NCBI GenBank assembly: GCA_017305635.1
Contig: JAFKKF010000008.1
Coordinates: 372,001 to 436,000 of the forward strand
Direction: 5' to 3'
Source of the DNA: Hyphomicrobiales bacterium
GTDB taxonomy: Bacteria > Pseudomonadota > Alphaproteobacteria > Rhizobiales > Kaistiaceae
Length of the DNA: 64,000 nt
The translations under genes and the position numbers were made by a program. Shown here piece by piece: positions 35,038 to 44,127 of this stretch. Each line of letters starts with the position of its first letter. Within the stretch, counting starts at the first letter, position 1. Under the pieces are notes generated by a model, which ran no database searches, was not told where the DNA came from, and saw only the letters and a list, made by a program, of their open reading frames with translations.

Positions 35038-35328
35038 TTACGCCAGGTCCTTGGCCTCGTAGCGGCCGATATTGCGGGTGAGGCGGAGCTTCCCCGTCGC
35101 TTCGCGATAGGCGAGGAAGTGCGGCGTCTGGCCATGGGCGTCGAAGGCCGCCTTGTCCGCCCAGATCTCGAAGAGGCAGATGCGGTTCGGGTCGTCGAGC
35201 GCGCGCGAGAACTGGTAGGTCTTGCAGCCGGCTTCCTTGCGCGAGCCCTCGGTCACCTTCTCGACCGCCGCGACGAAAGCCGCGACGTCGTCCGTATGCA
35301 CGTCATAGCTGCCACAGATGATGATCAT
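35038..35328 (-). CDS. Antibiotic biosynthesis monooxygenase (ABM) domain protein, putative quinol monooxygenase
   Basis: A 96-aa ABM-fold protein with FVAAVEKVTEGSRKEAGCKT, YQFSRALDDPNRICLFEIW and DAHGQTPHFLAY, the three typical blocks (the last carries the conserved His). Members are dimeric, cofactor-free monooxygenases acting on quinols or on reactive aldehydes; the substrate is unknown here. It is wedged between pheS (19 bases upstream) and pheT (54 bases downstream). Confidence 0.85.
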   Translation of the reverse strand: MIIICGSYDVHTDDVAAFVAAVEKVTEGSRKEAGCKTYQFSRALDDPNRICLFEIWADKAAFDAHGQTPHFLAYREATGKLRLTRNIGRYEAKDLA

Positions 35329-35347
35329 GGTCGTCTCTCCCTGGTCG

Positions 35348-36445
35348 TTATGAAGTCAGCCCGCCGAACAGCGTCGGCAGGTCGAGTGGACGGAAGCCGT
35401 AGTGGTTCAGCCAGCGCACGTCCGCGTCGAAGAAAGCGCGGAGGTCCGGCATGCCGTATTTGAGCATGGCGATGCGGTCGATGCCCATGCCCCAGGCGAA
35501 GCCCTGGACCTCGTCCGGATCGAAGCCGCCCGAGCGGATGACGTTCGGATGCACCATGCCGCAGCCGAGGATCTCCAGCCAGTCGTCGCCCTCGCCGAAG
35601 CGCACCTCGTTGCCGACGCGGCGGCAGCGGATGTCGACCTCCATCGACGGCTCGGTGAAGGGAAAGAAGGAGGGCCGGAAGCGCATCTGCACCTTGTCGA
35701 CCTCGAAGAAGGCGCGGCAGAATTCCTCGAGGACCCATTTCATCGTGCCGACGGTGCTCTCCCGGTCGAGGACGAGGCCCTCGACCTGGTGGAACATCGG
35801 CGTATGCGTCTGGTCGGAGTCCATCCGGTAGGTACGGCCGGGGATCACGACGCGGATCGGCGGCTTCTCCTTCTCCATGGTGCGGATCTGCACCGGCGAG
35901 GTATGGGTGCGGAGCAGCATCCGCTCGCCGTCCGCCTTCGGGTTGAAGAAGAACGTGTCGTGCATCTCGCGCGCCGGATGGCCGACCGGGAAATTCAGCG
36001 CGGTGAAATTGTAGTAGTCGGTTTCGATATCCGGCCCCTCGGCGATGGCGAAGCCCATGTCAGCGAAGATCGCGGTGATCTCGTCGATCACCTGGCTGAC
36101 CGGATGGATGCGCCCGGTCTCGAGCGGCGAGGGACGCGTCGGCAGGGTGACGTCGAGGCGCTCGGTCTCGAGGCGCCTGGTCAATTCCTCGCGCTTCAGG
36201 ATGGCGCGCCGGTCGGCGATCGCGGTGGTGACGCGGTCGCGGAGCCCGTTCAGGGCCGGGCCCATGACCTGGCGCTCTTCGGCGCTCATGCCGCCGAGGC
36301 CCTTCAGGAGCTCCGACACGGCGCCCTTCTTGCCGAGCGAGGCGACACGCTCGGCTTCGAGCGAGGCCTCGCTGGCAGCTCCGGCGATGCGGGCGACGAT
36401 CTCGCCTTCCAGCGCCGCGAGGTCGGGTTTCACTTCTGCGTTCAT
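35348..36445 (-). CDS. pheS: Phenylalanine-tRNA ligase alpha subunit
   Basis: A 365-aa class II aminoacyl-tRNA synthetase subunit. The N-terminal coiled coil covers about 1-90. Motif 1 is around [19 protein letters not shown], motif 2 is [13 protein letters not shown]...[11 protein letters not shown], and motif 3 is [17 protein letters not shown]. It forms the catalytic site of PheRS with PheT. The start ATG is four bases after the Rieske gene stop, so translation is coupled to it. Confidence 0.97.
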   Translation of the reverse strand: MNAEVKPDLAALEGEIVARIAGAASEASLEAERVASLGKKGAVSELLKGLGGMSAEERQVMGPALNGLRDRVTTAIADRRAILKREELTRRLETERLDVTLPTRPSPLETGRIHPVSQVIDEITAIFADMGFAIAEGPDIETDYYNFTALNFPVGHPAREMHDTFFFNPKADGERMLLRTHTSPVQIRTMEKEKPPIRVVIPGRTYRMDSDQTHTPMFHQVEGLVLDRESTVGTMKWVLEEFCRAFFEVDKVQMRFRPSFFPFTEPSMEVDIRCRRVGNEVRFGEGDDWLEILGCGMVHPNVIRSGGFDPDEVQGFAWGMGIDRIAMLKYGMPDLRAFFDADVRWLNHYGFRPLDLPTLFGGLTS

Positions 36446-36449
36446 GGGC

Positions 36450-37505
36450 CTAGCTCATCCAGCGGAGCGTCATCGGTTTCAGCGGGTTGACGAAGGGGCG
36501 CTTGTCGCGCGCCGCCGCCTCCCATTCGTCCTTCACGCGCATCCACCAGCGCGCCTGCGTATCGGCGTCGTTGATCAGCATCACCTTCGGCGAAGTCATC
36601 AACCCCTCGCGCTGGCGCTGCACCACGACGCGGTCCTGGTCGAGGAAGACGCGCATGAGATGCCGCATCAGCGGCTTGAACGGCGCCACCCATTTCGGCG
36701 ACAGCCAGAAGATCTGGTGCACGGCGGTCTGCTCGTCGGTGACCGGCGTGATCGCGGTGAGCCCGACGACCTGGTGGCGGTCGCCGCGCACTTCCTCTAT
36801 GCGCAAGCCGGGCAGCCGGTAGCTGATCTCGGTCGAGACGTTCCGGCCGAGGATCTTGTACGCGAGGTTCTGCGGCGGGATCTGGTGGCGGACCATCTTC
36901 CAGCCGAGCTCGGCGGGCTCGAACTGCTTCTCCTTCGGCCGAAGCTTCCGCGCGTTCCGCTTGAACCACCACGACGTATGCACATAGGCGGCGTGGGTCG
37001 GGTCCATGAGGCCGAAGGCGGCATGGTCGGTCGAGCAGGAAAACGGCAGCATGCAGTGGAGCTGCGGCGCCACGTCGTCGGCGAAGATCGGCATTGCCGG
37101 CGGCTCGGCCTCGGCGCCCGAGGGCGCCTCGCCGTCGCGCGCGAAATAGACCCAGATCAGGCCCTGGCGCTCCCGGCACGGGAAGGCGGGCGTCGTGATC
37201 TTGGAAAGGTCGGCGCGCTGGCCCTCGCGCAGCGACGGGATGGCGACACAGGCGCCCTGCTGGTTGAAGCGCCAGCCGTGATAGCAGCACTCGATGGTCT
37301 CGCCGTCGAACTTGCCGTAGTGGAGCGGGATCGCGCGGTGCGGGCAGATGTCGCGGAGCGCGAAGACCGAATTGTCCTTCGCGCGGCCGATGACCAGCGG
37401 CTCGCCCATGACCATGACGTGGCTGAGCTTGCCGGGGCGGACATCCGCCCCCGGCATCGCCATGTACCAGAACCCGCGAAGAAGTTCGGCTTTCAGCCCT
37501 TGCAC
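36450..37505 (-). CDS. Rieske [2Fe-2S] non-heme iron oxygenase
   Basis: A 351-aa ring-hydroxylating-type oxygenase alpha subunit. The N-terminal Rieske domain binds the 2Fe-2S cluster through C54-P-H56 and C73-x2-H76 (in [11 protein letters not shown] and CCYHGWRF). The catalytic iron site is indicated by [10 protein letters not shown] (H-x4-H) in the C-terminal domain. The substrate is unknown; similar enzymes act on aromatics, sterols or N-methyl groups. The start is GTG 37505, supported by AGGA eight bases upstream. It lies inside the rplT-pheS gap, immediately before pheS, with a stem-loop between rplT and it. No reductase or ferredoxin gene is adjacent. Confidence 0.88.
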   Translation of the reverse strand: MQGLKAELLRGFWYMAMPGADVRPGKLSHVMVMGEPLVIGRAKDNSVFALRDICPHRAIPLHYGKFDGETIECCYHGWRFNQQGACVAIPSLREGQRADLSKITTPAFPCRERQGLIWVYFARDGEAPSGAEAEPPAMPIFADDVAPQLHCMLPFSCSTDHAAFGLMDPTHAAYVHTSWWFKRNARKLRPKEKQFEPAELGWKMVRHQIPPQNLAYKILGRNVSTEISYRLPGLRIEEVRGDRHQVVGLTAITPVTDEQTAVHQIFWLSPKWVAPFKPLMRHLMRVFLDQDRVVVQRQREGLMTSPKVMLINDADTQARWWMRVKDEWEAAARDKRPFVNPLKPMTLRWMS

Positions 37506-37529
37506 GTCACGATCCTATCGAATGCCATG

Positions 37530-37567
37530 CCGCCCCGGCGCCGTCCTTGGAAGGGGGCGCCGGGCGG
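37530..37567 (-). other. GC-rich stem-loop between rplT and the Rieske gene
   Basis: Arms CCGCCCCGGCGCC (37530-37542) and GGCGCCGGGCGG (37556-37567) pair with a single-base bulge. There is no U-run, so it is not a clear terminator; it may stabilise the rplT mRNA end or reduce read-through. Confidence 0.4.
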
Positions 37568-37582
37568 AGCCTCTGGCACCCG

Positions 37583-37942
37583 TCAGGCGGCGACGGCGCC
37601 CTTGGCCTTCTCGACCAGTGCCACGAAGGCCGCCGGCTCGCGCGCGGCGATATCGGCGAGCACCTTCCGGTCCACGACCACGCCGGCCTTGATCAGGCCG
37701 TCGATGAAGCGGCCATAGGTCAGCCCGTGCTCGCGCACCGCAGCGTTGATCCGCTGGATCCAGAGCGCGCGGAAGCTGCGCTTCTTGTTCTTCCGGTCGC
37801 GGTAGGCATATTGCGCCGACCGGTCGACCGCCGCCTTGGCGGCGCGGATGGTGTTCTTGCGACGGCCGTAGAAGCCCTTGGCGCGCTTCAGGACCTTCTT
37901 GTGCTTGGCATGGGACGTTACGCCCCGTTTCACTCGCGACAT
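37583..37942 (-). CDS. rplT: 50S ribosomal protein L20
   Basis: A 119-aa L20 with the basic N-terminus [20 protein letters not shown], the [20 protein letters not shown] helix that contacts 23S rRNA, and [19 protein letters not shown]. It is part of the infC-rpmI-rplT cluster. In other bacteria L20 represses rpmI-rplT translation; no dedicated mRNA site was identified here. Confidence 0.98.
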   Translation of the reverse strand: MSRVKRGVTSHAKHKKVLKRAKGFYGRRKNTIRAAKAAVDRSAQYAYRDRKNKKRSFRALWIQRINAAVREHGLTYGRFIDGLIKAGVVVDRKVLADIAAREPAAFVALVEKAKGAVAA

Positions 37943-37975
37943 GGATGTCTCCTAAGGATGCGTTCTGTCGAATGG

Positions 37976-38176
37976 TCAATCGTTCGGCAGGAAATACTTC
38001 CTGACGTTCTCGCCGTCCGACTTGAACAGCACCCGCGTGCCGCGGAGGTTGCGGATCTGCTTCTTGGTCCGCTTGATCATGCCGTGACGCTTGCCGCGCT
38101 GGGCATGGAGGACCTTGCCGGTCCCGGTCACCTTGAATCGCTTCTTGGCGCCGCTCTTGGTCTTCATCTTGGGCAT
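37976..38176 (-). CDS. rpmI: 50S ribosomal protein L35
   Basis: A 66-aa L35 beginning [20 protein letters not shown] at ATG 38176; an open stretch further upstream is not part of the protein. [20 protein letters not shown] is the typical core. Together with rplT and infC it forms the usual translation cluster, and 33 bases separate it from rplT. Confidence 0.98.
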   Translation of the reverse strand: MPKMKTKSGAKKRFKVTGTGKVLHAQRGKRHGMIKRTKKQIRNLRGTRVLFKSDGENVRKYFLPND

Positions 38177-38347
38177 TTTGCTTCCCTGCAATCTGGAGCC
38201 ACACGAACGCCGCCACGGCATGCCCATGGGCGAAGGCGCTAGCCTTCGATCAAAGCCGGGCGGCGGGAGAGCGGCGTTATAGCGGCGGCCCCGGCCGAGG
38301 GCAAGCCGCTTTGACGTCAGGAAAGCGCAGAAAGGCTTACGCCGCGG

Positions 38348-38884
38348 CTAGCGCGGCGCGAGCACCATGGTCATCTGGCGGCCTTCCAGCCGCGGTTCGG
38401 CCTCGACCTTGGAAATCTCGGCGGTCTCTTCCTTGACGCGCTCGAGGAGCCGGGTGCCGAGCTCCGGGTGGGCCATCTGGCGGCCGCGGAAACGGAGCGT
38501 CACCTTGACCTTGTCACCTTCCTCGAAGAAGCGGCGGACGGCCTTCATCTTCGTCTCATAGTCATGGACGTCGATGTTCGGCCCCATCTTTATCTCTTTG
38601 ATTTCTACGGTCTTCTGCTTCTTGCGCGCCTCGGCCGACTTCTTCTGGGCCTGGTACTTGTAGCGACCGTAGTCGAGGATCTTGACGACCGGGGGGACCG
38701 AATTGGGGGCAATCTCGACGAGATCGAGGCCCGCCTCGCGCGCCAGGTCGAGCGCGCGCGCAATCGGGGTGGCGCCATGATTGGTGCCGCCGGCATCGAT
38801 CAGCTGAACCTGGGGAACCCGGATTTCCTCGTTGATGCGCGGTCCGTCCTTGGTGGGCGGCGCCGCCTTGAAGGGTCTGCGAAT
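38348..38884 (-). CDS. infC: Translation initiation factor IF-3, probable AUU start
   Basis: A 178-aa IF-3 when read from an ATT codon at 38884. The residues after the start are [19 protein letters not shown], then [20 protein letters not shown], the conserved IF-3 N-domain. Domain C follows from about residue 90 ([19 protein letters not shown]). There is no ATG, GTG or TTG in frame before the internal Met at 38587, which would remove the whole N-domain. The site GCAGAGGAGAT sits eight to nine bases before the ATT. AUU is also the start of E. coli infC, where it lets IF-3 repress its own translation. It precedes rpmI by about 170 bases. Confidence 0.9.
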   Translation of the reverse strand: MRRPFKAAPPTKDGPRINEEIRVPQVQLIDAGGTNHGATPIARALDLAREAGLDLVEIAPNSVPPVVKILDYGRYKYQAQKKSAEARKKQKTVEIKEIKMGPNIDVHDYETKMKAVRRFFEEGDKVKVTLRFRGRQMAHPELGTRLLERVKEETAEISKVEAEPRLEGRQMTMVLAPR

Positions 38885-39054
38885 GGTGGCGATCTCCTCT
38901 GCCGATGATGATTGTCCCGGAGCGAGTCCCCGGGGAATGTAGAGAAATCCGCCAAAGGCCCGGGGAAGTCAACCGCGCGGACGCGGACGGCTACCAACCT
39001 TCGTGGGCTTTCGGCACAATCGGTGAAAGCGTCATTTAGGTTGGGAATCGAACT

Positions 39055-39843
39055 ATGGAAGCGCCTACGGAGCGGATTCAGCTGGGCTCCGGCCCCGGGA
39101 CCCGGGAAATCGCGGTGATCCGCCGGCAGGGCGGGTCGCCCGGGCTCTTCTGGCTGGGCGGCTTCCATTCCGACATGCTGGGCACCAAGGCCCGCGCCAT
39201 GGACGCCTTCGCCGCCGAGCGTGGCCTCGCTGCCACGCGCTTCGACTATTCCGGTCACGGCCAGTCCGGCGGCGCCTTCACCGACGGCACCATCACGCGC
39301 TGGCTGGAGGAGAGCCGGGCCGTCTTCGAGGCGGCGACGAACGGCCCGCAGGTCGTGGTCGGCTCCTCCATGGGCGGCTGGCTGGCCCTCCTCCTTGCCG
39401 ACGCGCTCCGCCAGTCGGGCATCTCGCGCGTCGCTGGCCTCGTCCTCATCGCGCCGGCGACCGACATGACCCGCGCCTTGATGTGGGAGGAGATGAAGCC
39501 GGCGGCGCGGAAGAAGCTGATGGCCGAGGGACAGGTGACGCGGCCCAGCGACTATGACGGCGACGGTTACGTCATCACCAGGGCGCTCATCGAGGACGGC
39601 GACCGCCACCTCTTCGGCGACCGCCTCATCGAGGTCGGCTGTCCGGTGCACATCCTGCAGGGCCAGCGCGACCCCGACGTGCCCTGGCGCCACGCGGCCA
39701 AGCTCGTCGAGCGGCTCGCCAGCGACGACGTCGTGCTGACGCTGGTCAAGGACGGCGACCATCGCCTGTCGCGGCCCGAGGACCTGGAAAAGCTCTCCGC
39801 CGCCATGGCCGGCATCATCGAGGAGGCCGCGCTCGCATCATGA
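39055..39843 (+). CDS. Alpha/beta hydrolase
   Basis: A 262-aa alpha/beta-hydrolase. The nucleophile elbow is VVVGSSMGGWLALLLADAL (Ser in G-S-S-M-G-G). GLFWLGGFHSDMLGTKA is the oxyanion region, and FDYSGHGQSGG a typical loop. The acid lies near LQGQRDPDVPW and the catalytic His in KDGDHRLSRPEDL. The substrate is unknown, possibly an ester, thioester or palmitoyl group. The stop overlaps the ATG of the GNAT gene, so they form a two-gene operon divergent from infC. Confidence 0.87.
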   Translation: MEAPTERIQLGSGPGTREIAVIRRQGGSPGLFWLGGFHSDMLGTKARAMDAFAAERGLAATRFDYSGHGQSGGAFTDGTITRWLEESRAVFEAATNGPQVVVGSSMGGWLALLLADALRQSGISRVAGLVLIAPATDMTRALMWEEMKPAARKKLMAEGQVTRPSDYDGDGYVITRALIEDGDRHLFGDRLIEVGCPVHILQGQRDPDVPWRHAAKLVERLASDDVVLTLVKDGDHRLSRPEDLEKLSAAMAGIIEEAALAS

Positions 39844-40334
39844 CCGTCACCATCCGCGACGCGGAGGAGGGCGACCTTCCTGCCATCCTCGCCATCTACA
39901 ACGACGCCGTCGTCAACACGACCGCCATCTGGAACGATGCGCTCGCCGATCTCGCCGGCCGCAGGGCATGGTGGGAGGGACGCGCGAAGCTGGGCTATCC
40001 GGTGCTGGTCGCTATCGAAGGCGGGCGCGTGCTCGGCTATGCCTCCTTTGGCGACTTCCGTGCCTTCGACGGCTACCGCTTCACCGTCGAGAACTCGGTC
40101 TATGTCGCGAGCGACGCCCGCGGCCGCGGCGTCGCCTCGGCGCTCCTCGTGCCGCTCATCGAACGGGCGCGGACGCTCGGCAAGCATGTGATCGTCGCCG
40201 GCATCGCGGCCGACAACGACGTCTCGATCCGCCTCCATGCCAGGCTCGGCTTCACCGAAACCGCGCGCATGCCCGAGGTCGGCCAGAAGTTCGGCCGCTG
40301 GCTGGACCTCGTGTTCATGCAGCTGAGGCTGTAA
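39840..40334 (+). CDS. GNAT N-acetyltransferase (phosphinothricin/MnaT type)
   Basis: A 164-aa GNAT enzyme. RDAEEGDLPAILAIYNDAVV and NTTAIWNDAL mark the pat/MnaT subgroup, and VYVASDARGRGVASALLVPL is the acetyl-CoA-binding R/Q-x-x-G-x-G/A motif. Likely substrates are amino acids such as methionine sulfone/sulfoximine or phosphinothricin. It overlaps the hydrolase gene by four bases. Confidence 0.88.
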   Translation: MTVTIRDAEEGDLPAILAIYNDAVVNTTAIWNDALADLAGRRAWWEGRAKLGYPVLVAIEGGRVLGYASFGDFRAFDGYRFTVENSVYVASDARGRGVASALLVPLIERARTLGKHVIVAGIAADNDVSIRLHARLGFTETARMPEVGQKFGRWLDLVFMQLRL

Positions 40335-40359
40335 AGGGCCTTGGATGTGACGGGCATTC

Positions 40360-40545
40360 TTACCTCGCCCCGGTGGGGAGAGGTCTTCGCCGCTTAGGAG
40401 CGAAGCGAGTTAGCGGCGGAGGGTGAGGGGGCAGGTCGCGGGAACATGCGTCCCCTTCGCCTTCGCTGCATCTCGATTGGAAGCGGCCGATGCGCCTGAG
40501 GCCGCTCGGCCTCACGACCTCTCCCCGCCGGGGAGAGGTGATAGA
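40360..40545. repeat. Palindromic intergenic repeats, first copy
   Basis: The gap between the GNAT gene and fabI carries two fold-back units. The first runs from about 40363 to 40435 (arms TCTTCGCCGCT and AGCGGCGGAGGG around a GAAGCG core). The second is a perfect 10-bp palindrome ACCTCTCCCC-GCC-GGGGAGAGGT (40517-40539). Similar GC-rich palindromes are scattered in Rhizobiales intergenic DNA. No gene is present in this 250-base gap. Confidence 0.65.
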
Positions 40546-40585
40546 CGGAACTGTGAGTGCAATCCTGCAGTCGAAGAGCTGGGCG

Positions 40586-41443
40586 CTACTCGGCCGCGGC
40601 CTGGCCGTTGCTCTCTTCCGCCGGCTCCAGCGCCTTCAATTCGTGCAGGCGCGGCATGGAGACGATGTTGTAGCCGGCATCGACGAAGTGAATCTCGCCG
40701 GTCACCGCCGTGCCGAGGTCGGAGAGGAGATAGAGCGCGGTATTGCCGATCTCCTCGATCGACACCGTGCGCCCGAGCGGGGCGTGCCGGCGCTGGTAGT
40801 TGAACATCAGCCGCGCATCGGCGACGCCCGAGCCGGCGAGCGTCCTGACCGGCCCGGCGGAGATCGCGTTGACGCGCACCGCCTGGTCGCCGAAATCGAC
40901 GGCGAGGTAGCGGACCGAGGCTTCCAGCGCCGCCTTGGCGACGCCCATGACGTTGTAGTTGGGCATGACCCGCGTCGAGCCGCCATAGGTCAGCGTCACC
41001 AGCGAGCCGCCCTTCTTCATCATCGCCGCGGCGCGCTTGGCGACCTCGGTGAAGGAGAAGCAGGAGATCAGCATCGTGTGCTTGAAGTTCTTGCGCGTCG
41101 TGTCGGCGTAGCGCCCCTTCAGCTCGTTCTTGTCCGAGAAGGCGATGGCGTGGACGAGGAAATCGATCGAGTCCCAGCGCTTGGCGAGCTCGGCGAAGAC
41201 CGTGTCGAGCCCGCCGGGCTCGGTCGAATCGGGCTCCAGCCCGACGTCGCAGGGCACCACGAAATCCGAGCCGAGCGACTTCGCCAGCGGCCGGACCCGC
41301 TTGTCCATGGAGGGCGGCTGGTAGGTGAAGGCGAGCTCGGCGCCCTGCTCGGCGAGACGCTTGGCGATGCCCCATGCGATCGAGTGGTCGTTGGCAACGC
41401 CCATGACGAGGCCGCGCTTGCCCTGCATAAGGCCGGTAGACAT
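40586..41443 (-). CDS. fabI: Enoyl-[acyl-carrier-protein] reductase (NADH)
   Basis: A 285-aa SDR-type enoyl-ACP reductase that does the last reduction in fatty-acid elongation. The N-terminal GKRGLVMGVANDHSIAWGIA is the FabI nucleotide-binding pattern. The catalytic Y-x6-K is seen in VMPNYNVMGVAKAALEA. The C-terminus is typical of alphaproteobacterial FabI1. It follows fabB and fabA on the same strand and probably shares their transcript. Confidence 0.96.
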   Translation of the reverse strand: MSTGLMQGKRGLVMGVANDHSIAWGIAKRLAEQGAELAFTYQPPSMDKRVRPLAKSLGSDFVVPCDVGLEPDSTEPGGLDTVFAELAKRWDSIDFLVHAIAFSDKNELKGRYADTTRKNFKHTMLISCFSFTEVAKRAAAMMKKGGSLVTLTYGGSTRVMPNYNVMGVAKAALEASVRYLAVDFGDQAVRVNAISAGPVRTLAGSGVADARLMFNYQRRHAPLGRTVSIEEIGNTALYLLSDLGTAVTGEIHFVDAGYNIVSMPRLHELKALEPAEESNGQAAAE

Positions 41444-41474
41444 GCTCTCGAACTCCCCGTGCCCCTAAGGCGCC

Positions 41475-42701
41475 TCAGCCGTCATAGCGCTGGAGGACCA
41501 GCGATGCGTTCGTGCCCCCGAACCCGAACGAATTGGACAGGACCGCATCGAGCGAGACATCGTCGGCGCGCTCGAGCGCGATCGGCATGTCGCTGAAGGC
41601 AGGGTCCAGCTCGTCGATATTGGCCGACTTCGCGATGAAGCCGTTGTTCATCATGAGGAGGCAGTAGATCGCCTCCTGCACGCCGGTCGCCCCGAGCGAA
41701 TGCCCGGTCAGCGACTTCGTCGCCGAGATCGGCGGGCACTTGTCGCCGGCGCCGAACACCTCGCGGATCGCCTCGATCTCCTTGAGGTCGCCGATCTGCG
41801 TCGAGGTGGCATGCGGATTGATGTAGCCGATCGGCGCGTGAGGCGTCTGCAGCGCCATGCGCATGCAGCGCACCGCGCCTTCGCCGGAGGGCGAGACCAT
41901 GTCGTAGCCGTCGGAGGTCGCGCCGTAGCCGACGATCTCGCCATAGATGCGCGCGCCGCGTGCCTTGGCGTGCTCGAGCTCCTCCAGGACGAGGACGCCG
42001 GCGCCGCCGGCGATCACGAAGCCGTCGCGGTTCTTGTCATAGGCGCGCGAGGCGACGCCCGGCGTCTCGTTGAAGTGGCTCGACATGGCGCCCATGCCGT
42101 CGAAGAGCACCGAGAGAGTCCAGTCGAGGTCCTCGCAGCCGCCGGCGAAGATGATGTCCTGCTTGCCGTACTGGATCGTCTCGTAGGCATTGCCGATGCA
42201 ATGGTTCGAGGTCGCGCAGGCCGACGAGATGGAATAGTTGACGCCCTTGATCTTGAACCAGGTGGCGAGCGTCGCCGAGGCGGTCGAGGACATCGACTTC
42301 GGCACGGCGAAGGGGCCGACCTTCTTCGAGGAGCCCGAGGCCCGCGTCTTGTCGGCGGATTCGACGATGGTGCGGGTCGACGGACCGCCCGAGCCCATGA
42401 TGATGCCGGTGCGGTCGTTCGAGACCTCGCCTGGCTCGAGGCCGGAATCGCGGATCGCCTGGTCCATGGCAATGTGGTTCCAGGCGGTGCCGCCGCCGTG
42501 GAAGCGCATGGCGCGCCGGTCGATCATGCTTTCGGCATCGATATTGGGCGCGCCGTGGACCTGCGAGCGGAAGCCGTGCTCGGCATACTGGTCCGCGCGC
42601 ACGATGCCCGACCGCGCCTCGCGGAGCGATGCCAGCACTTCCTGGGTATTGTTGCCGATCGACGACACGATACCCATGCCGGAAACGACGACGCGTCTCA
42701 T
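41475..42701 (-). CDS. fabB: 3-oxoacyl-[ACP] synthase I
   Basis: A 408-aa FabB, condensing acyl-ACP with malonyl-ACP. The active-site Cys lies in [18 protein letters not shown]. The catalytic histidines are in [11 protein letters not shown] and [27 protein letters not shown] is the conserved end. FabB/FabA pairing is diagnostic for the anaerobic unsaturated fatty acid pathway. It lies 32 bases from fabI and 47 bases from fabA. Confidence 0.97.
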   Translation of the reverse strand: MRRVVVSGMGIVSSIGNNTQEVLASLREARSGIVRADQYAEHGFRSQVHGAPNIDAESMIDRRAMRFHGGGTAWNHIAMDQAIRDSGLEPGEVSNDRTGIIMGSGGPSTRTIVESADKTRASGSSKKVGPFAVPKSMSSTASATLATWFKIKGVNYSISSACATSNHCIGNAYETIQYGKQDIIFAGGCEDLDWTLSVLFDGMGAMSSHFNETPGVASRAYDKNRDGFVIAGGAGVLVLEELEHAKARGARIYGEIVGYGATSDGYDMVSPSGEGAVRCMRMALQTPHAPIGYINPHATSTQIGDLKEIEAIREVFGAGDKCPPISATKSLTGHSLGATGVQEAIYCLLMMNNGFIAKSANIDELDPAFSDMPIALERADDVSLDAVLSNSFGFGGTNASLVLQRYDG

Positions 42702-42748
42702 GTGGCCATCCTCATCCTGTCAGCGGTCGGCGATCGGGCCTTCCCGCG

Positions 42749-43276
42749 TCAGCCGACGGCCGGCACGGTATCGCCCTGGAAGAGGCCGACCTTGAGGTCC
42801 TTGGCCTTGTAGATGGTCTGTCCGTCCACCTTCAGCCAGCCATCGGCAATGCCAAGGACGAGGCGGGCACGCAGCACCCGCTTCAGTTCGATCCCATATT
42901 GCACGAGCCGGGCGGTGGGCAACACCATGCCGGAGAACTTGACCTCGCCGACCGAGATCGCGCGGCCGCGGCCCTGCGCGCCGAGCCAGCCGAGGAAGAA
43001 GCCGCACATCTGCCAGAGCGCGTCGAGGCCGAGGCAGCCCGGCATGACCGGGTCGCCCTTGAAGTGGCAGGCGAAGAACCAGAGGTCCGGCTTGACGTCG
43101 AGCTCGGCAATGACCTGGCCCTTGCCGTGCTCGCCGCCTTCCTCGCTGATCTGCGTGATGCGGTCGAACATCAGCATCGGCGGCAGCGGCAGCTGGGCAT
43201 TGCCCGCCCCGAACAGTTCGCCGCGGCCGCACGAAAGAAGGGCCTCGTAGTCGAAGCTCGAAGGGCGCCCGTCCAT
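42749..43276 (-). CDS. fabA: 3-hydroxydecanoyl-[ACP] dehydratase/isomerase
   Basis: A 175-aa hot-dog-fold enzyme that dehydrates 3-hydroxydecanoyl-ACP and isomerises the double bond to the cis-3 form. The catalytic His is in [20 protein letters not shown], with the Asp in the same stretch; [16 protein letters not shown] is the N-terminal family block. It is the first gene of fabA-fabB-fabI and is divergent from irr. Confidence 0.97.
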   Translation of the reverse strand: MDGRPSSFDYEALLSCGRGELFGAGNAQLPLPPMLMFDRITQISEEGGEHGKGQVIAELDVKPDLWFFACHFKGDPVMPGCLGLDALWQMCGFFLGWLGAQGRGRAISVGEVKFSGMVLPTARLVQYGIELKRVLRARLVLGIADGWLKVDGQTIYKAKDLKVGLFQGDTVPAVG

Positions 43277-43566
43277 TGTCGCTTATGTTTCCCCTTGTCC
43301 TCACCACGCATCGGGCCGGCGAAGCAGTCTGCTGCCCATCCCTCGCGCCGCGCGCCTTCTACCATCTAAAGGCCCGGTTCGCCATAATATCGGCGCGCCA
43401 TCCCCATGGCGCAACCCGCCGGGCCCGGCGACCGGTTTTGCGCCAGTTTTGATCCGTTCGAACCAGCGATTTTTCGATTGCGAAGGGTTTGCAGAAGCGG
43501 CACAAAGGCTTATCTGCCGGAAGAGACCGGCGGCCCTGAAACCCGTGGCCTTGAACCGCGCGGCGA
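43277..43566. other. fabA-irr intergenic region
   Basis: About 290 bases between divergent genes. It must contain both promoters, but I cannot place convincing -35/-10 pairs. A TATTAT (minus strand, about 43390) is a possible fabA -10 box. I see no clear iron control element (ICE) matching the Irr consensus. Confidence 0.4.
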
Positions 43567-44046
43567 ATGGAAACGGAGAAGATGGAACAGATCAACGTCG
43601 ACCTGACGCACCAGCACGGCCTCATGCAGGCGCGCACGCGGACCGAAATCCGCTCGATGCTGCGCCATTCCGGCCTGCGTCCGACCCGCCAGCGCATGGC
43701 GCTCGCCGAGATCCTGTTCGGCAAGGGCAACCGGCACATCTCGGCCGAGAACCTGCACGAGGAGGCGATGGTCCAGCGCGTGCCGGTTTCGCTGGCGACC
43801 GTCTACAACACCCTTCACCAGTTCACCGACGCGGGCCTCCTTCGCGAGGTCGCGGTCGATGGCTCCAAGACCTATTTCGACACCAACGTCTCCGATCACC
43901 ATCACTTCTTCGTCGAGGACGACAATACCGTCCTCGATATCGAGGATGACCGGATGGACGTGAACCACCTGCCGGCGGCGCCGGAGGGCTACGAGATCAG
44001 CCGGGTGGACGTGGTCGTCAGGCTGCGCCGGATCGCCCGCGGCTAG
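43567..44046 (+). CDS. irr: Iron response regulator Irr (Fur family)
   Basis: A 159-aa Fur-family protein of the Irr branch. The DNA-binding domain includes LRHSGLRPTRQRMALAEILF and SLATVYNTLHQFTDAG. The HHH motif (DTNVSDHHHFFVEDD) is the heme/regulatory site typical of Irr. Irr represses or activates iron and heme genes according to heme status. The start is given as the ATG at 43567; an ATG at 43582, with GGAGA just before it, is the alternative. It is divergent from fabA, a conserved Rhizobiales arrangement. Confidence 0.92.
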   Translation: METEKMEQINVDLTHQHGLMQARTRTEIRSMLRHSGLRPTRQRMALAEILFGKGNRHISAENLHEEAMVQRVPVSLATVYNTLHQFTDAGLLREVAVDGSKTYFDTNVSDHHHFFVEDDNTVLDIEDDRMDVNHLPAAPEGYEISRVDVVVRLRRIARG

Positions 44047-44067
44047 GCAGGCCGCCCCGAACGAATG

Positions 44068-44094
44068 AAAAAAGGCGCCCACCGGGCGCCTTTT
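44068..44094. terminator. Bidirectional terminator between irr and the SH3 gene
   Basis: GGCGCCC-ACC-GGGCGCC (44074-44090), with an A-run upstream and TTTT downstream, so it can work for both convergent genes. Confidence 0.9.
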
Positions 44095-44127
44095 CTGTTT
44101 CAGGGGCGGGGCGGGCCGTCGAAACCG

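Noticed and set aside
38562-38972. 136-aa minus-strand frame overlapping the 5' half of infC
   Set aside because: A frame-shifted reading; the correct frame from ATT gives a perfect IF-3 N-domain.
40586-41443. Possibility that fabI is an ordinary 3-oxoacyl reductase
   Set aside because: The GVANDHSIAWGIA pattern and Y-x6-K spacing are specific to enoyl reductases of the FabI type.
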